Assembly: GCF_014643735.1 (NCBI RefSeq)
Contig: NZ_BMKA01000008.1
Span: forward strand, 47,239-111,238
Reading direction: 5' to 3'
Source: Neptunicoccus cionae
Lineage (GTDB): Bacteria > Pseudomonadota > Alphaproteobacteria > Rhodobacterales > Rhodobacteraceae
Length of the DNA stretch: 64,000 nt
Position numbers and translations under genes: made by a program. Position 1 is the first letter of the stretch; the number at the start of each line of letters is the position of its first letter. Below are positions 45,674 through 54,648 of this stretch, piece by piece. The notes beneath the pieces were generated by a model. The model worked only from the letters and a program-made list of their open reading frames with translations, made no database searches and was not told the DNA's origin.

Positions 45674-46156
45674 TTAGGCGTCAGCGTCGGCTTTCGCAGC
45701 CTGCGCAACGGTCAGCTTGCCGCCAGCCGCTTCAACAGCCGCTACAGCAGTGCGCGACGCGCCAGTGACTGTCAGGTCGATCTTGGAAGTGATTTCGCCC
45801 TTGTTCAGGATACGAACGCCGTCTTTGACGCGACGCACCAGACCGGATTCAACCAGAACTTCTTCTGTGATCGGCTTGCCAGCGTCGATTTTCTTCTCGT
45901 CGATGAACTTTTGCAGCAGGCCAAGGTTCACAACAGCATGTGTTTTTGCATTGATGTTGTTGAAGCCACGCTTAGGCAGACGTTGGTACAAAGGCATCTG
46001 ACCGCCCTCGTAACCGCCGATGGATACACCCGAACGGGATTTTTGACCCTTGATACCACGGCCACCCATTTTACCTGTGCCGGAACCCGGACCACGGCCA
46101 ATGCGCTTGCGCTTTTTAGTTGCACCTGGATTGTCTGAAAGCTGATTCAGTTTCAT
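45674..46156 (-). CDS. rplO: 50S ribosomal protein L15
   Basis: 160 aa uL15. [58 protein letters not shown]-like block (here [20 protein letters not shown]). The C-terminus has an Ala-rich extension. In the canonical spc order rpmD lies directly upstream; here 1.87 kb of foreign genes separates the two. Confidence 0.97.
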   Translation of the reverse strand: MKLNQLSDNPGATKKRKRIGRGPGSGTGKMGGRGIKGQKSRSGVSIGGYEGGQMPLYQRLPKRGFNNINAKTHAVVNLGLLQKFIDEKKIDAGKPITEEVLVESGLVRRVKDGVRILNKGEITSKIDLTVTGASRTAVAAVEAAGGKLTVAQAAKADADA

Positions 46157-46298
46157 TGTCGCTATCTCCTTTTGCCGGAACTACCCCCGATGAGCGACAA
46201 AGGGGCAAACACGGCGTTACGATGTGATTCTGGAAAGGTTCCCAGATTGGTGGCGTATAGAGGTGTGGCACGCACAAAGCAAGGGCCATATAAAACCC

Positions 46299-46322
46299 GT
46301 AGGTCGGGCTTTAGCCCGACAC
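46299..46322 (+). repeat. REP-type palindrome, copy 2 (rplO edge of the LysR insertion)
   Basis: GTAG, then GTCGGGCT, TTA-type loop, AGCCCGAC, AC. It differs from copy 1 by one loop base. It lies between rplO and the methyltransferase. Confidence 0.8.
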
Positions 46323-46346
46323 CCCCAAACCTCCCCAGAATCCCCC

Positions 46347-46970
46347 TCAAACCTTACGCGCCACAATATACCGGCTGATCCCCTTCCTCGGATACGTCCC
46401 GCTTTCCACCAACTCAAACCCTGCATCGCGGATCATTGTTTCCAGCTCCTCGACCCCAAGATAATTCAGAAACGGTGCTTTTCCGAAAACCTGCATTACC
46501 TTTATCAACGGTCCAAACAGCCAGCGTTTGGGTTTCAGGCATCCGGTTTTGCTTATGAACACCCCACCTTTATCAAGTGACGCTGCCAGATTTCCAATCA
46601 TCGCCACCGGATCCTCCGCCAGATGGAGCAGGTTCAGGGCAAGGATCACATCCGGTGCCTCGGGCAGTGTTAGGGGTAGGCTTACGTCCACCGTGCGAAA
46701 CTGCGCGTTTGTCACACCATCCACCTCGGCCTTCTCCTGCGCAATCGCTACCATCTCGGATGATATGTCCGTGCCAAGGATCGCTCGCACATTCGGCGCC
46801 AGCAACAAGGCGGTGGAACCAGTACCGCATCCGACCTCCACAACATAGTCGGTCGGTTTCAAATAGGACTTCGTCCGGTCCAGCGTCTTGTGGTAGTTTT
46901 CCATGTCCGAAATTGGCCGCTTTGCGTATTTGCGGGCGATACGGTTCCAGAACTGTTCTGCGTTTATCAT
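46347..46970 (-). CDS. SAM-dependent methyltransferase inserted in the spc operon
   Basis: 207 aa class I methyltransferase. Motif I VVEVGCGTGSTALLLAPNVR (about residue 42), acidic ribose contact in GTDISSEMVAIAQ, motif IV region APDVILALNLLHLAEDPVAM, then GGVFISKTGCL. Pattern of the UbiE/Methyltransf_25 type. Substrate unknown. It is divergent from the LysR gene with 85 bases between starts and so likely its regulatory target. Confidence 0.8.
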   Translation of the reverse strand: MINAEQFWNRIARKYAKRPISDMENYHKTLDRTKSYLKPTDYVVEVGCGTGSTALLLAPNVRAILGTDISSEMVAIAQEKAEVDGVTNAQFRTVDVSLPLTLPEAPDVILALNLLHLAEDPVAMIGNLAASLDKGGVFISKTGCLKPKRWLFGPLIKVMQVFGKAPFLNYLGVEELETMIRDAGFELVESGTYPRKGISRYIVARKV

Positions 46971-47055
46971 AGTGCGCTCCTGCTTTGCGCCTCTTTACCT
47001 ATACATCAAACGTCAGGAAATTGCCAAAATTCGCAGGGGTGATATACATATTCGT

Positions 47056-47958
47056 ATGAATGGATTGCCCCCAAGCTTTGACTGGAACCACGCGCGCGCT
47101 TTTCTGGCCACCGCGCAGAGCGGATCGCTCTCGGCGGCGGCAAGACTACTTGGTCTGACGCAACCCACGCTCAGCCGACAGGTGGCCGCGCTAGAGACCG
47201 AACTCGGTCTGACCTTGTTCGAACGGGTTGGACGCGGGTTGGAAATCACAGAAGCCGGACGCGAGATGTTGGTCCATTTTGCAGCGATGGGCGAAGCGTC
47301 GGAAAAAGCCACGCTCGCGGCATCTGGGCAGTCGCAATCCGTTGAGGGCCGTGTCAGCTTGTCTGTGTCGGATATAATCGCCGCTTACATCATGCCAGAG
47401 GCTCTTGTCCGTTTGCGCCAACACGCGCCGGGCATAGAAATTGAACTTCTGGCGGTAAACGGAATTTCGAATCTGCAAAAACGCGAAGCGGACATCGCCT
47501 TGCGTCATATCCGTCCGCGTGAACCCGAACTGATCGCCCGAAGCCTTGGCGATGCCAGCGGTAGGCTCTATGGTGCCACGCCCTATCTGGCGCACCTAGG
47601 AGCGCTGCGCAGTCTGAAGGACCTGAACGCCGCACGTTTTATATCTACAGGCGACCCCGAAGAATTTCTGACCTACCTGAACGCGCGGGGTTACTGCCTG
47701 ACAAGGGCCAATGTGGCCTATTCCAGCCCCAGCGGGATTGCCGGATGGGAGATGGTGAAACAGGGGTTGGGGCTTGGTGTGATGATGTCTGATCTAGGGG
47801 ATCATGCAGAGGGGGTTGTTCCGGTCCTACCCGACTTTACAACCGTGTACTTTCCCAACTGGCTGACGACCCACCGTGAATTACACACCAGCAAGCGTAT
47901 CCGCATCGTGTTCGATTTCCTTGCAGATTACTTCAAAGAAACCTTCACCCTAAAATGA
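47056..47958 (+). CDS. LysR-family regulator inserted in the spc operon
   Basis: 300 aa from ATG 47056; the frame upstream runs into the divergent gene. N-terminal winged HTH (ARAFLATAQSGSLSAAARLL, LTQPTLSRQVAALETELGLT) and C-terminal periplasmic-binding-like effector domain (GLGLGVMMSDLGDHAEGVVP). It belongs to the branch with a WNHARAF start. It runs against the direction of all surrounding ribosomal genes and ends at its own terminator. Confidence 0.9.
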   Translation: MNGLPPSFDWNHARAFLATAQSGSLSAAARLLGLTQPTLSRQVAALETELGLTLFERVGRGLEITEAGREMLVHFAAMGEASEKATLAASGQSQSVEGRVSLSVSDIIAAYIMPEALVRLRQHAPGIEIELLAVNGISNLQKREADIALRHIRPREPELIARSLGDASGRLYGATPYLAHLGALRSLKDLNAARFISTGDPEEFLTYLNARGYCLTRANVAYSSPSGIAGWEMVKQGLGLGVMMSDLGDHAEGVVPVLPDFTTVYFPNWLTTHRELHTSKRIRIVFDFLADYFKETFTLK

Positions 47959-47959
47959 A

Positions 47960-47987
47960 AAACGCCCCCGCAAATGCGGAGGCGTTT
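47960..47987 (+). terminator. Terminator after the LysR gene
   Basis: AAACGCCCCCGC with GCGGAGGCGTTT, 12-bp stem with one mismatch and an AAAT loop, starting right after the LysR stop; A-rich and T-rich flanks on either side. Confidence 0.85.
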
Positions 47988-47998
47988 CAGTAGGTCGC

Positions 47999-48020
47999 GT
48001 AGGTCGGGCTTAAGCCCGAC
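47999..48020 (+). repeat. REP-type palindrome, copy 3 (rpmD edge of the LysR insertion)
   Basis: GTAG, GTCGGGCT, TA, AGCCCGAC. A partial duplicate of the head (GTAGGTC) lies at 47990-47996. It is 8 bases from the rpmD stop. Confidence 0.8.
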
Positions 48021-48027
48021 TTAACAC

Positions 48028-48216
48028 TTAACCTTTTTCTTCGATGATCTCGACCATGTGAGGGATCTTGGCGATCATGCCACGAACCGCTGGAGTGTCT
48101 TCCAACTCGCGTGTTTTGTGCATTTTGTTCAGGCCCAGACCGATCAGCGTTTGACGCTGTTTTTCCGGACGACGGATCGGAGAACCGATCTGTTTTACAA
48201 CAATGGTTTTAGCCAT
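48028..48216 (-). CDS. rpmD: 50S ribosomal protein L30
   Basis: 62 aa uL30. [40 protein letters not shown] and the C-terminal [14 protein letters not shown]. It is 4 bases downstream of rpsE and is the last gene before the LysR insertion. Confidence 0.97.
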   Translation of the reverse strand: MAKTIVVKQIGSPIRRPEKQRQTLIGLGLNKMHKTRELEDTPAVRGMIAKIPHMVEIIEEKG

Positions 48217-48220
48217 GATC

Positions 48221-48805
48221 TTATACCTTCAACTCTTCAGCCACATCGCCAGCAGGTGCTTCAGCGGGGGCGTCTGTTTTTGGCAGAATGTCGGAAACTT
48301 TCTTGCCACGACGTTGTGCAACATTGCGCGGGCTGGTTTCTTTGCTCAGACCGTTCATGGTTGCGCGGATCATGTTATACGGGTTGGCCGAACCGATGGA
48401 TTTGGACACAACGTCCTGAACACCCAACATTTCGAACACAGCACGCATTGGACCACCGGCGATGATACCAGTACCTTGTGGTGCAGTCCGCATCACAACT
48501 TTACCAGCGCCGTGACGGCCTTCCATGTCGTGGTGCAGGGTACGACCTTCACGCAGTGGAACGCGGATCATTTTGCGTTTTGCAGCTTCGGTTGCCTTAC
48601 GGATCGCTTCTGGAACCTCTTTGGCTTTACCTTTGCCGAAACCGACGCGGCCTTTTTGGTCGCCAACAACGACCAGTGCAGCAAAACCAAAGCGCTTACC
48701 GCCTTTTACTGTTTTGGACACGCGGTTGATCGCAACAAGGCGATCTTGGAATTCGGGGTTCTCGTCGCGATCGCGACCCCGACGGTTGTCATCTCTAGCC
48801 ATCAT
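48221..48805 (-). CDS. rpsE: 30S ribosomal protein S5
   Basis: 194 aa uS5. Core blocks [40 protein letters not shown] and [20 protein letters not shown]. The N-terminal charged extension and C-terminal Ala/Glu-rich tail after the core are typical of this lineage. A hairpin-rich 105-base spacer separates it from rplR. Confidence 0.98.
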   Translation of the reverse strand: MMARDDNRRGRDRDENPEFQDRLVAINRVSKTVKGGKRFGFAALVVVGDQKGRVGFGKGKAKEVPEAIRKATEAAKRKMIRVPLREGRTLHHDMEGRHGAGKVVMRTAPQGTGIIAGGPMRAVFEMLGVQDVVSKSIGSANPYNMIRATMNGLSKETSPRNVAQRRGKKVSDILPKTDAPAEAPAGDVAEELKV

Positions 48806-48881
48806 TGGCCTCCTGGGTAGTGTGGGGTTTCCCCCGAATGTTCCAATCCTGGTGGGACGTCACCGTCCCCCGGATCATCGA

Positions 48882-48905
48882 GGTGGGCCAGAGCGGCCCA
48901 CCTAC
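48882..48905 (-). repeat. REP-like palindrome, variant (rplR-rpsE spacer)
   Basis: On the minus strand GTAG, GTGGGCC, GCTCT loop, GGCCCAC, C: the same GTAG head with a different stem. A second small palindrome (GGGACG, TCAC, CGTCCC, 48853-48868) lies beside it. Confidence 0.65.
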
Positions 48906-48910
48906 TGATT

Positions 48911-49270
48911 TTAGAATTTCAGACCGCCTTCACGGGCTGCATCTGCGAGCGCTTTTACCTTGCCGTGGAACAGGAAACCGCCACGGTCGAAATAGCAGGT
49001 TTCAACACCGGCTTTTTTCGCACGTTCTGCGATTGCTGTGCCAACTTTGGCAGAAGCTTCGACGTTGTTTTTGCCCACAACACCCAGATCTTTTTCCATA
49101 GAGGAAGCGGATGCCAGTGTTACGCCATTTACATCGTCGATCAGCTGTACGCTGATGTTCTTGGAAGAGCGGTGTACGCTCAGACGGGGGCGGCCAGCAG
49201 CCACCTTCCGCATTTTGCTCCGGTTGCGCATACGGCGCTTAAGGAACAGAGTTCTCTTGCTAATAGCCAT
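48911..49270 (-). CDS. rplR: 50S ribosomal protein L18
   Basis: 119 aa uL18, binds 5S rRNA. Basic N-terminus [20 protein letters not shown], then [20 protein letters not shown], and [20 protein letters not shown]. It is 12 bases downstream of rplF. Confidence 0.98.
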   Translation of the reverse strand: MAISKRTLFLKRRMRNRSKMRKVAAGRPRLSVHRSSKNISVQLIDDVNGVTLASASSMEKDLGVVGKNNVEASAKVGTAIAERAKKAGVETCYFDRGGFLFHGKVKALADAAREGGLKF

Positions 49271-49282
49271 GTTATGCGTTCC

Positions 49283-49816
49283 TTACTTCTTCTTACCTTC
49301 TTTGCGGAAGATATACTCGTCTTTGTACTTAATGCCTTTGCCTTTATAGGGCTCTGGCTTGCGGTACTGACGAATGTTTGCAGCAACCTGACCAACAACT
49401 TGCTGGTCGATACCTTCAACAATGATTTCAGTCGGCTTGGGCGCTGTTACAGTGATGCCTTCCGGCACTTTGTACTCAACGTCGTGGGACAGACCGAGCG
49501 CCAGCTTCAGGGTGTTGCCCTGCATCTGCGCACGATAACCAACACCGTTGATTTCCAGCTCTTTTTTGAAGCCTTCGGTCACGCCTGTTACCAGGTTCGC
49601 GATCTGTGTCCGGCTCATACCCCATTGCTGGCGTGCCCGTTTGGACTTGCCACGAGGTGTAACCAGCACACCGTTGTCTTCAACGGAAAGCGTTACATCG
49701 TCAGTTGCCTTGAAGGTGCGCGCACCTTTCGGGCCTTTTACTTCTACGGTCTGGCCAGACACAGAGGCTGTTACGCCGCTGGGCAGCTCGACCGGTTTTT
49801 TACCAATACGAGACAT
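49283..49816 (-). CDS. rplF: 50S ribosomal protein L6
   Basis: 177 aa uL6. [20 protein letters not shown], the internal duplication typical of L6, and the C-terminal signature [20 protein letters not shown]. It is 10 bases after rpsH. Confidence 0.98.
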   Translation of the reverse strand: MSRIGKKPVELPSGVTASVSGQTVEVKGPKGARTFKATDDVTLSVEDNGVLVTPRGKSKRARQQWGMSRTQIANLVTGVTEGFKKELEINGVGYRAQMQGNTLKLALGLSHDVEYKVPEGITVTAPKPTEIIVEGIDQQVVGQVAANIRQYRKPEPYKGKGIKYKDEYIFRKEGKKK

Positions 49817-49826
49817 CTGTCACCCC

Positions 49827-50219
49827 TTAGAAGATTGTGCACAACACTTCGCCGCCAACATTGGCTGCGCGTGCTTGTGCGTCTGACATAACACCCTGAG
49901 ATGTCGATACGATGGAAACGCCGAGACCTTGACGAACCGCAGGGATGTCCTTGACGTTCGCATAAACGCGACGGCCAGGGGTGGATACCCGCTTGAGTTC
50001 TTTGATCACTGGTACACCGTCGAAGTATTTCAGAGAAATCTCCAGCTCGGGGTGACCGTTGACGCCTGTACCGGCTTCGTAACCGCGGATGTAACCTTCG
50101 CTCTGGAGCACGTCCAGAACCCAGCCACGCAGTTTGGAAGCAGGTGTTTTCACTGTGGATTTGCCGCGCAGTTGTGCGTTGCGAATACGTGTGAGCATAT
50201 CACCGATAGGATCGTTCAT
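49827..50219 (-). CDS. rpsH: 30S ribosomal protein S8
   Basis: 130 aa uS8, a primary 16S rRNA binder. [20 protein letters not shown] and the C-terminal [20 protein letters not shown]. In E. coli S8 represses the spc operon at the L5 leader; no such structure was assessed here. Confidence 0.98.
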   Translation of the reverse strand: MNDPIGDMLTRIRNAQLRGKSTVKTPASKLRGWVLDVLQSEGYIRGYEAGTGVNGHPELEISLKYFDGVPVIKELKRVSTPGRRVYANVKDIPAVRQGLGVSIVSTSQGVMSDAQARAANVGGEVLCTIF

Positions 50220-50231
50220 ATGTACTTCTCC

Positions 50232-50537
50232 TTACCAGCTCGATTTGACCATGCCAGGAATCTGGCCGTCAGACGCCAATTGGCGCAACGCGATCCGGGA
50301 CATTTTCAGTTTACGATAATACGCCTTTGGACGACCGGAAACTTGGCACCGGTTGTGAAGACGAGTGGCGGAGGAATTGCGGGGAAGTTCCGCAAGTTTC
50401 AGGCGCGCCTTGAAACGCTCCTCCATAGGGAGATCCATGTTTGTCGCGATTTCTTTCAGCGCGGCACGTTTGGCAGCATATTTCTCTACCAGACGTTGAC
50501 GCTTCAGTTCGCGTTGGATCATTGCAGCTTTAGCCAT
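50232..50537 (-). CDS. rpsN: 30S ribosomal protein S14
   Basis: 101 aa uS14 of the long, zinc-free class: [20 protein letters not shown], then [20 protein letters not shown], without CxxC pairs. It is 12 bases upstream of rpsH and 21 downstream of rplE. Confidence 0.98.
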   Translation of the reverse strand: MAKAAMIQRELKRQRLVEKYAAKRAALKEIATNMDLPMEERFKARLKLAELPRNSSATRLHNRCQVSGRPKAYYRKLKMSRIALRQLASDGQIPGMVKSSW

Positions 50538-50558
50538 GATGTTTTCTCCTGTCCGCGA

Positions 50559-51110
50559 TCAGTTTGTGAAAGGCACGTTAAAGTGCTTCAACAGACTTTT
50601 CGCTTCCGCATCTGTGTTCGCATTCGTGTTGAAAGCGATGTCCATGCCCCACATTACGTCAACTTTATCGTAGTCGATTTCTGGGAACACGATGTGCTCT
50701 TTCAGACCCATGGCATAGTTGCCACGGCCGTCGAAGCTTTTGCCGGATACGCCGCGGAAGTCGCGGATACGAGGCATTGCAACTGTGACCAGACGATCAA
50801 GGAATTCATACATCTGATCGCCACGCAGCGTGACTTTCACGCCCAAAGGCATGTCTTCACGAACGCGGAAACCAGCGATGGATTTCTTCGCCTTGGTAAT
50901 CACAGGCTGCTGACCGGCAATTGCGGCCATATCAGCTACTGCAGAGCGGATTTTCTTAGAGTCGTTTACAGCTTCACCGACACCCATGTTCAGCACGATT
51001 TTCTCGAGCTTTGGGATCATCATGTCGTTCTTGTAACCGAACTCTTCTTTCATGGCAGCGCGGATGGAATCCTTATACGCAGCCTTCAGGCGTGGAGTAT
51101 AATCAGCCAT
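50559..51110 (-). CDS. rplE: 50S ribosomal protein L5
   Basis: 183 aa uL5, holds 5S rRNA and contacts P-site t[43 protein letters not shown] and [20 protein letters not shown]. It overlaps rplX by 8 bases. Confidence 0.98.
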   Translation of the reverse strand: MADYTPRLKAAYKDSIRAAMKEEFGYKNDMMIPKLEKIVLNMGVGEAVNDSKKIRSAVADMAAIAGQQPVITKAKKSIAGFRVREDMPLGVKVTLRGDQMYEFLDRLVTVAMPRIRDFRGVSGKSFDGRGNYAMGLKEHIVFPEIDYDKVDVMWGMDIAFNTNANTDAEAKSLLKHFNVPFTN

Positions 51111-51417
51111 TGATCACTTCTCCCGATTTTTTGGCAAAACGAACTTTCTTGTCGCCGTCCATTTTGAAACCAACCCGTGTCGGGCCGCCATCTTTAGGAT
51201 CGATCAAAGCAAGATTGCTCAGCTGGATCGGCATCTCGGTTGGTACGCGACCACCCTGAGAGTTCTGTGTCTGGGCTTGGTGACGGATCGCCACGTTAAC
51301 GCCAGAAACGATTGCCTTGCCAGTGGACGGGTTCAAAGACGAAATCTCGCCCTCTTTGCCTTTGTCCTTGCCAGCCAGCACGATGACCTTGTCACCTTTA
51401 CGCAGTTTAGCAGCCAT
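51103..51417 (-). CDS. rplX: 50S ribosomal protein L24
   Basis: 104 aa uL24, an assembly initiator. KOW motif at the N-terminus: [20 protein letters not shown]; then [20 protein letters not shown]. Its start overlaps the rplN stop by one base and its end overlaps rplE. Confidence 0.98.
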   Translation of the reverse strand: MAAKLRKGDKVIVLAGKDKGKEGEISSLNPSTGKAIVSGVNVAIRHQAQTQNSQGGRVPTEMPIQLSNLALIDPKDGGPTRVGFKMDGDKKVRFAKKSGEVING

Positions 51418-51785
51418 TACAGCACCTCCGGCGCAAGAGAAATGATCTTCATGAAGTTCTTGGAACGCAGTTCACGGACCACTGGGCCGAAAATACGTGT
51501 GCCAACAGGCTCACCAGCGTTGTTCAAGAGAACGGCAGCGTTACCGTCGAAACGGATTGCTGTGCCGTCTTCACGACGGACTTCTTTGGCGGTGCGCACA
51601 ACAACTGCCTTGCGAACTTCACCTTTTTTCACGCGACCGCGTGGAATGGCTTCTTTCACAGAGACAACAATAATGTCGCCCACGGAAGCGTACTTCCGCT
51701 TGGAACCGCCCAGAACCTTAATGCACTGAACACGGCGAGCGCCGCTGTTGTCAGCTACTTCAAGATTGGTCTGCATCTGGATCAT
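51417..51785 (-). CDS. rplN: 50S ribosomal protein L14
   Basis: 122 aa uL14. [20 protein letters not shown], the signature [20 protein letters not shown] and [21 protein letters not shown] 79-base spacer separates it from rpsQ. Confidence 0.98.
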   Translation of the reverse strand: MIQMQTNLEVADNSGARRVQCIKVLGGSKRKYASVGDIIVVSVKEAIPRGRVKKGEVRKAVVVRTAKEVRREDGTAIRFDGNAAVLLNNAGEPVGTRIFGPVVRELRSKNFMKIISLAPEVL

Positions 51786-51864
51786 GGTAGATACTCCGAC
51801 CTTTGGGGACCTAAATGCAGTCTAGGCCCCAGGGTTTCGATTAACTGTTGGTTACAGCAGAGCC

Positions 51865-52101
51865 TCAGGAGGCGTCTGACAGAACTTCCCAGCGTTTGGT
51901 CTTCGAAACTGGCGCACATTCCTGAATGCGGACTTTGTCACCAATTTTGAATTGCTCATTCGCATCGTGAGCCCGGTATTTCTTGGACTTACGGATGGTC
52001 TTTTTCAGAACCGGATGCGTGAAACGACGTTCAACAGAAACTGTTACAGTTTGTGCATTCTGGTCGCTGGTCACAGTGCCGGTGAGGATACGCTTAGGCA
52101 T
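51865..52101 (-). CDS. rpsQ: 30S ribosomal protein S17
   Basis: 78 aa uS17. [40 protein letters not shown] and [20 protein letters not shown]. It is 13 bases after rpmC. Confidence 0.98.
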   Translation of the reverse strand: MPKRILTGTVTSDQNAQTVTVSVERRFTHPVLKKTIRKSKKYRAHDANEQFKIGDKVRIQECAPVSKTKRWEVLSDAS

Positions 52102-52114
52102 TGATCACACTTCC

Positions 52115-52324
52115 TTATTCAGCTGCTGCTTCAGCAGCTTTTTGGTTCAAGATTGTATTCACGCGCGCAACCGAGCGGCGAACAACGCGTACACGTGCAG
52201 TGTTTTCCAGCTGGCTTGTGGCCGCTTGAAAACGCAGGTTGAACGCTTCTTTCTTAAGATTGACAAGCTCCGTACGAAGCTCATCCGGGGTTTTGCCCCG
52301 AAGTTCGTTGGCATCCATAGCCAT
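52115..52324 (-). CDS. rpmC: 50S ribosomal protein L29
   Basis: 69 aa uL29 near the exit tunnel. [40 protein letters not shown]. It is now the first gene of its transcription unit because 5 kb of other genes separates it from rplP; a candidate promoter lies about 100 bases upstream. Confidence 0.97.
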   Translation of the reverse strand: MAMDANELRGKTPDELRTELVNLKKEAFNLRFQAATSQLENTARVRVVRRSVARVNTILNQKAAEAAAE

Positions 52325-52419
52325 TTCCTTTTTTCAACATCATTGGCAGGCCGCATAGACGCATACTTTCGCATGCACATACGTCACCCTGATTCCAATG
52401 GAGTGGATGATGAACGCGC

Positions 52420-52448
52420 TCTATAGGTTGGATAAGGCGGGCTGGCAA
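52420..52448 (-). promoter_or_regulatory. Candidate promoter for rpmC and the downstream spc genes
   Basis: Minus strand TTGCCA (52448-52443), 17 bases, TATAGA (52425-52420), about 100 bases before rpmC. Both boxes are close to the sigma-70 consensus with ideal spacing, and the location fits the need for a new promoter beyond the insertion. The rest of 52325-52655 shows no gene. Confidence 0.55.
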
Positions 52449-52695
52449 GCCTTTTATCTTGGGGCCGGTGCCACGCCCCTTCTTAACGGGACTTTCACCG
52501 CTGTGCAATCCTGCGGAAGCGGCAGTCAGATGCGAGCCGCTTGCTGAAAACAATCTATTTCCTTACCGGATTTCTGCCCTTCGAAATACTCGGCAAGGTA
52601 GAGTGATCCAACGTTTCCGCCGCTTGAATTACTTTTAGAAAATTAAGGTTACGTTATGATTTACGGCTTATTGAATTTACTGGGCGCTGGTCTCT

Positions 52696-53256
52696 GTGAT
52701 TGACAGTTCGAGTGATTCCGGAACAACGGAAACCGAAGACACAGGCGATACGCCGGTGATGGAAGACGGCACGCTGACAGGCACAGACGGTGTGGTTATG
52801 CAGGACCTCGCCGGATTTGAAGGTGTGAAACAGGTTATTGCTGAAGGCGGCGATGATGTTGTGACACCGCCTGCGGATGACACGCTGCTTGCGGAAACCG
52901 AAATCTACGGCGGCGGCGGGGATGACCTGTTTGATGTGACGATCAGCTATGGCAATCTGCATATTCCGACTGGATCAAGTGATGGCGCACAAGAAGTGGC
53001 GAGCATCGGTGACTTTAACGGAGAACAGGATTCGCTGGTGATTAACCTTCAGCGGGACAGCGAATATTCCGATGGTCCCGTGAATGAGGATACGACCTAT
53101 ACCGGCCTAAGCGTTGAAGAAGGCGGAACAGTGGATGATCCGACCGCGGCGGTCATCCTCAACTTCGTTAATGCCGGAGGCGATCCCTTCGATGTTATCA
53201 TCGCGCTGGAAGGCGGTCCCTTCCCTGCGGCCTCTGACATTACCGTCAACTTATGA
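52696..53256 (+). CDS. Acidic Asp/Gly-rich protein, probably frameshifted at its N-terminus
   Basis: 186 aa from GTG 52696, highly acidic, with Ser/Thr/Asp/Glu-rich start (DSSSDSGTTETEDTGDTPVM) and Gly-Asp clusters (YGGGGDDLFDVTI, GGDDVVTPPADDT) like RTX-type calcium-binding secreted proteins of roseobacters. No ribosome binding site precedes 52696. Forty bases upstream, ATG 52656 has AAGG at the right distance and opens a hydrophobic MIYGLLNLLGAGLCD that hits TGA at 52701; shifting by one base joins it to the acidic frame. The original gene probably started there, so this copy may be inactive or depend on slippage. Confidence 0.55.
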   Translation: MIDSSSDSGTTETEDTGDTPVMEDGTLTGTDGVVMQDLAGFEGVKQVIAEGGDDVVTPPADDTLLAETEIYGGGGDDLFDVTISYGNLHIPTGSSDGAQEVASIGDFNGEQDSLVINLQRDSEYSDGPVNEDTTYTGLSVEEGGTVDDPTAAVILNFVNAGGDPFDVIIALEGGPFPAASDITVNL

Positions 53257-53292
53257 TCTTGCGGCAAGGGGCGCGGTTTGCCCCGCCCTGCC

Positions 53293-53829
53293 CTAACCAG
53301 CGGCCCGTTCCGCCGCGCGACGTGCCAGTACATCTTCCTGACGCAGCCATTTGTATTTCTTGTCGCCAGCAACGGTCCCCCAATACAACGGTCCGCCAAA
53401 GCGCCAAGGGTCAAGGATGATCGATTCTTCCATCGTGCTGCCGATACGCCCGATCAGAACTGTGGAATGATCAATCCGGAAGGCCACATCAGAGTTGGCA
53501 ATGGCACGGTGCAGTTCCAGCGTCTGGAAATTCTCAGCCGCCAGTCTGTTTTCCGTATCTTCGGCCCAATGCCAGCACAGCCCGCGCGGGCGAGTCCCTG
53601 CATTCACTTTGGTGTTGTGGATCAACGGCGGGTCGGTGATCCCGTATTCCACCGCCAACTTGCGGGGATAGTGAAACGCGATATAGGCGGCGCGGGCGGC
53701 CTCCTCTGGGTCAATATTCGGTCCCAACGCAAGGATGCTCGCCTCCAGCGCGGCGACTTCGGATTGCTGCACGGCAGGCAGACGATCCGGCGGCGGTGTG
53801 CCACAGGCCGCAAGGAACAGGGTGAACAC
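53293..53829 (-). CDS. Putative lipoprotein, cysteine-peptidase-like motif order, function unknown
   Basis: 178 aa from GTG 53829. The lipobox LFLAAC is only nine residues in, too short for a signal peptide. In the same frame upstream, 11 more codons (IFSRFFSAFAL, starting with ATT at 53862) would supply the basic n-region and longer hydrophobic core, so a rare ATT start or a missing upstream segment is likely. The mature part has RGLCWHWAEDTENRL, RIDHSTVLIG and ILDPWRFGG, a Cys, His, Asp order as in transglutaminase-like folds; catalysis is inference. It is the second gene of the 5-kb block. Confidence 0.55.
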   Translation of the reverse strand: MFTLFLAACGTPPPDRLPAVQQSEVAALEASILALGPNIDPEEAARAAYIAFHYPRKLAVEYGITDPPLIHNTKVNAGTRPRGLCWHWAEDTENRLAAENFQTLELHRAIANSDVAFRIDHSTVLIGRIGSTMEESIILDPWRFGGPLYWGTVAGDKKYKWLRQEDVLARRAAERAAG

Positions 53830-53977
53830 CAGCGCGAAAGCGGAAAAGAAACGGCTAAAAATGGAACTGCCCCCAAGTCTTGGTCTTTATAATCTCGATA
53901 GATTTCGGCGCAGGCTAGCAATCCCCTGCCAACCTGTCGAGAGTTGCCGCCATCACAAAACCGCCAATTCGGCAGGC

Positions 53978-54607
53978 TCAGTCCGCGTCAACCAGCGCAT
54001 AGTTAAAGCTGACGGAAATACGTTCCTCATCGGACATATTCATTGGCACCTCATGGCGCAGCCAACTTTCCCACAACAGAACGTCCCCCACCTTGGGCGC
54101 CACATAATGGAACGGCTTCATGCCCGTTGCCGCGTCCTTCTTGCGGGTCGGTGCGGCCATCATCATCGCCAGACGCGGGTCTTCAAATTTGATCGCACTG
54201 GCATCTGATGGCATCGCCACATAGGTTGTGCCACTGATCGCGGAATGGGGGTGGATGTGGGACGTATGGATCCCCCCTGTCGGCAGAATATTGATCCAAA
54301 GACTGTCGAGCCGCAGGGCGCGCCCTTCCAGATCAAAGGCCAGATCTTCAGAAAATGCAGCCACATGGGCATCCAATGCAGCGACCAGATCTTTGAAGAT
54401 TGGAAAGCGCCACGGCAGATCGTCTAGGCTCGCGTAGCTGGTGTAACCGGGGAAATCATTCTCCTCGCACCAGTCCTGTCCTGCCTCGTCATCCTCGGCG
54501 ATGGACAGGCAGGTGGCCTCCAGCTCATCAGGGTTAATGGCAGCGCCAAGCTCGGTCAGCTGGGCGCGGTAGAGGCGGGTCACGAAGAGGGAATCAATCT
54601 GGCTCAT
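53978..54607 (-). CDS. 2OG-Fe(II) oxygenase-like protein (TIGR02466 type)
   Basis: 209 aa from ATG 54607; the frame upstream is antisense to the symporter. Double-stranded beta-helix oxygenase of the TIGR02466 family of putative 2-oxoglutarate/iron enzymes. The iron site is HTSHIHPHSAISGTTYVAMP with a later His in WLRHEVPMNM and an Arg for 2-oxoglutarate in RISVSFNYA. Substrate unknown. Same strand as the symporter upstream, 41 bases apart. Confidence 0.8.
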   Translation of the reverse strand: MSQIDSLFVTRLYRAQLTELGAAINPDELEATCLSIAEDDEAGQDWCEENDFPGYTSYASLDDLPWRFPIFKDLVAALDAHVAAFSEDLAFDLEGRALRLDSLWINILPTGGIHTSHIHPHSAISGTTYVAMPSDASAIKFEDPRLAMMMAAPTRKKDAATGMKPFHYVAPKVGDVLLWESWLRHEVPMNMSDEERISVSFNYALVDAD

Positions 54608-54648
54608 CCTGTGTGCATAGCGCAGCGATTGGCGCGGGCCAACGCGCT

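Noticed and set aside
48853-48905. Paired hairpins between rpsE and rplR considered as a tRNA or riboswitch
   Set aside because: No cloverleaf, anticodon arm or known aptamer core could be drawn; simple palindromes only.
52281-52553. 90-codon minus-strand frame upstream of rpmC
   Set aside because: Overlaps rpmC in another frame and covers the candidate promoter; composition is not protein-like.
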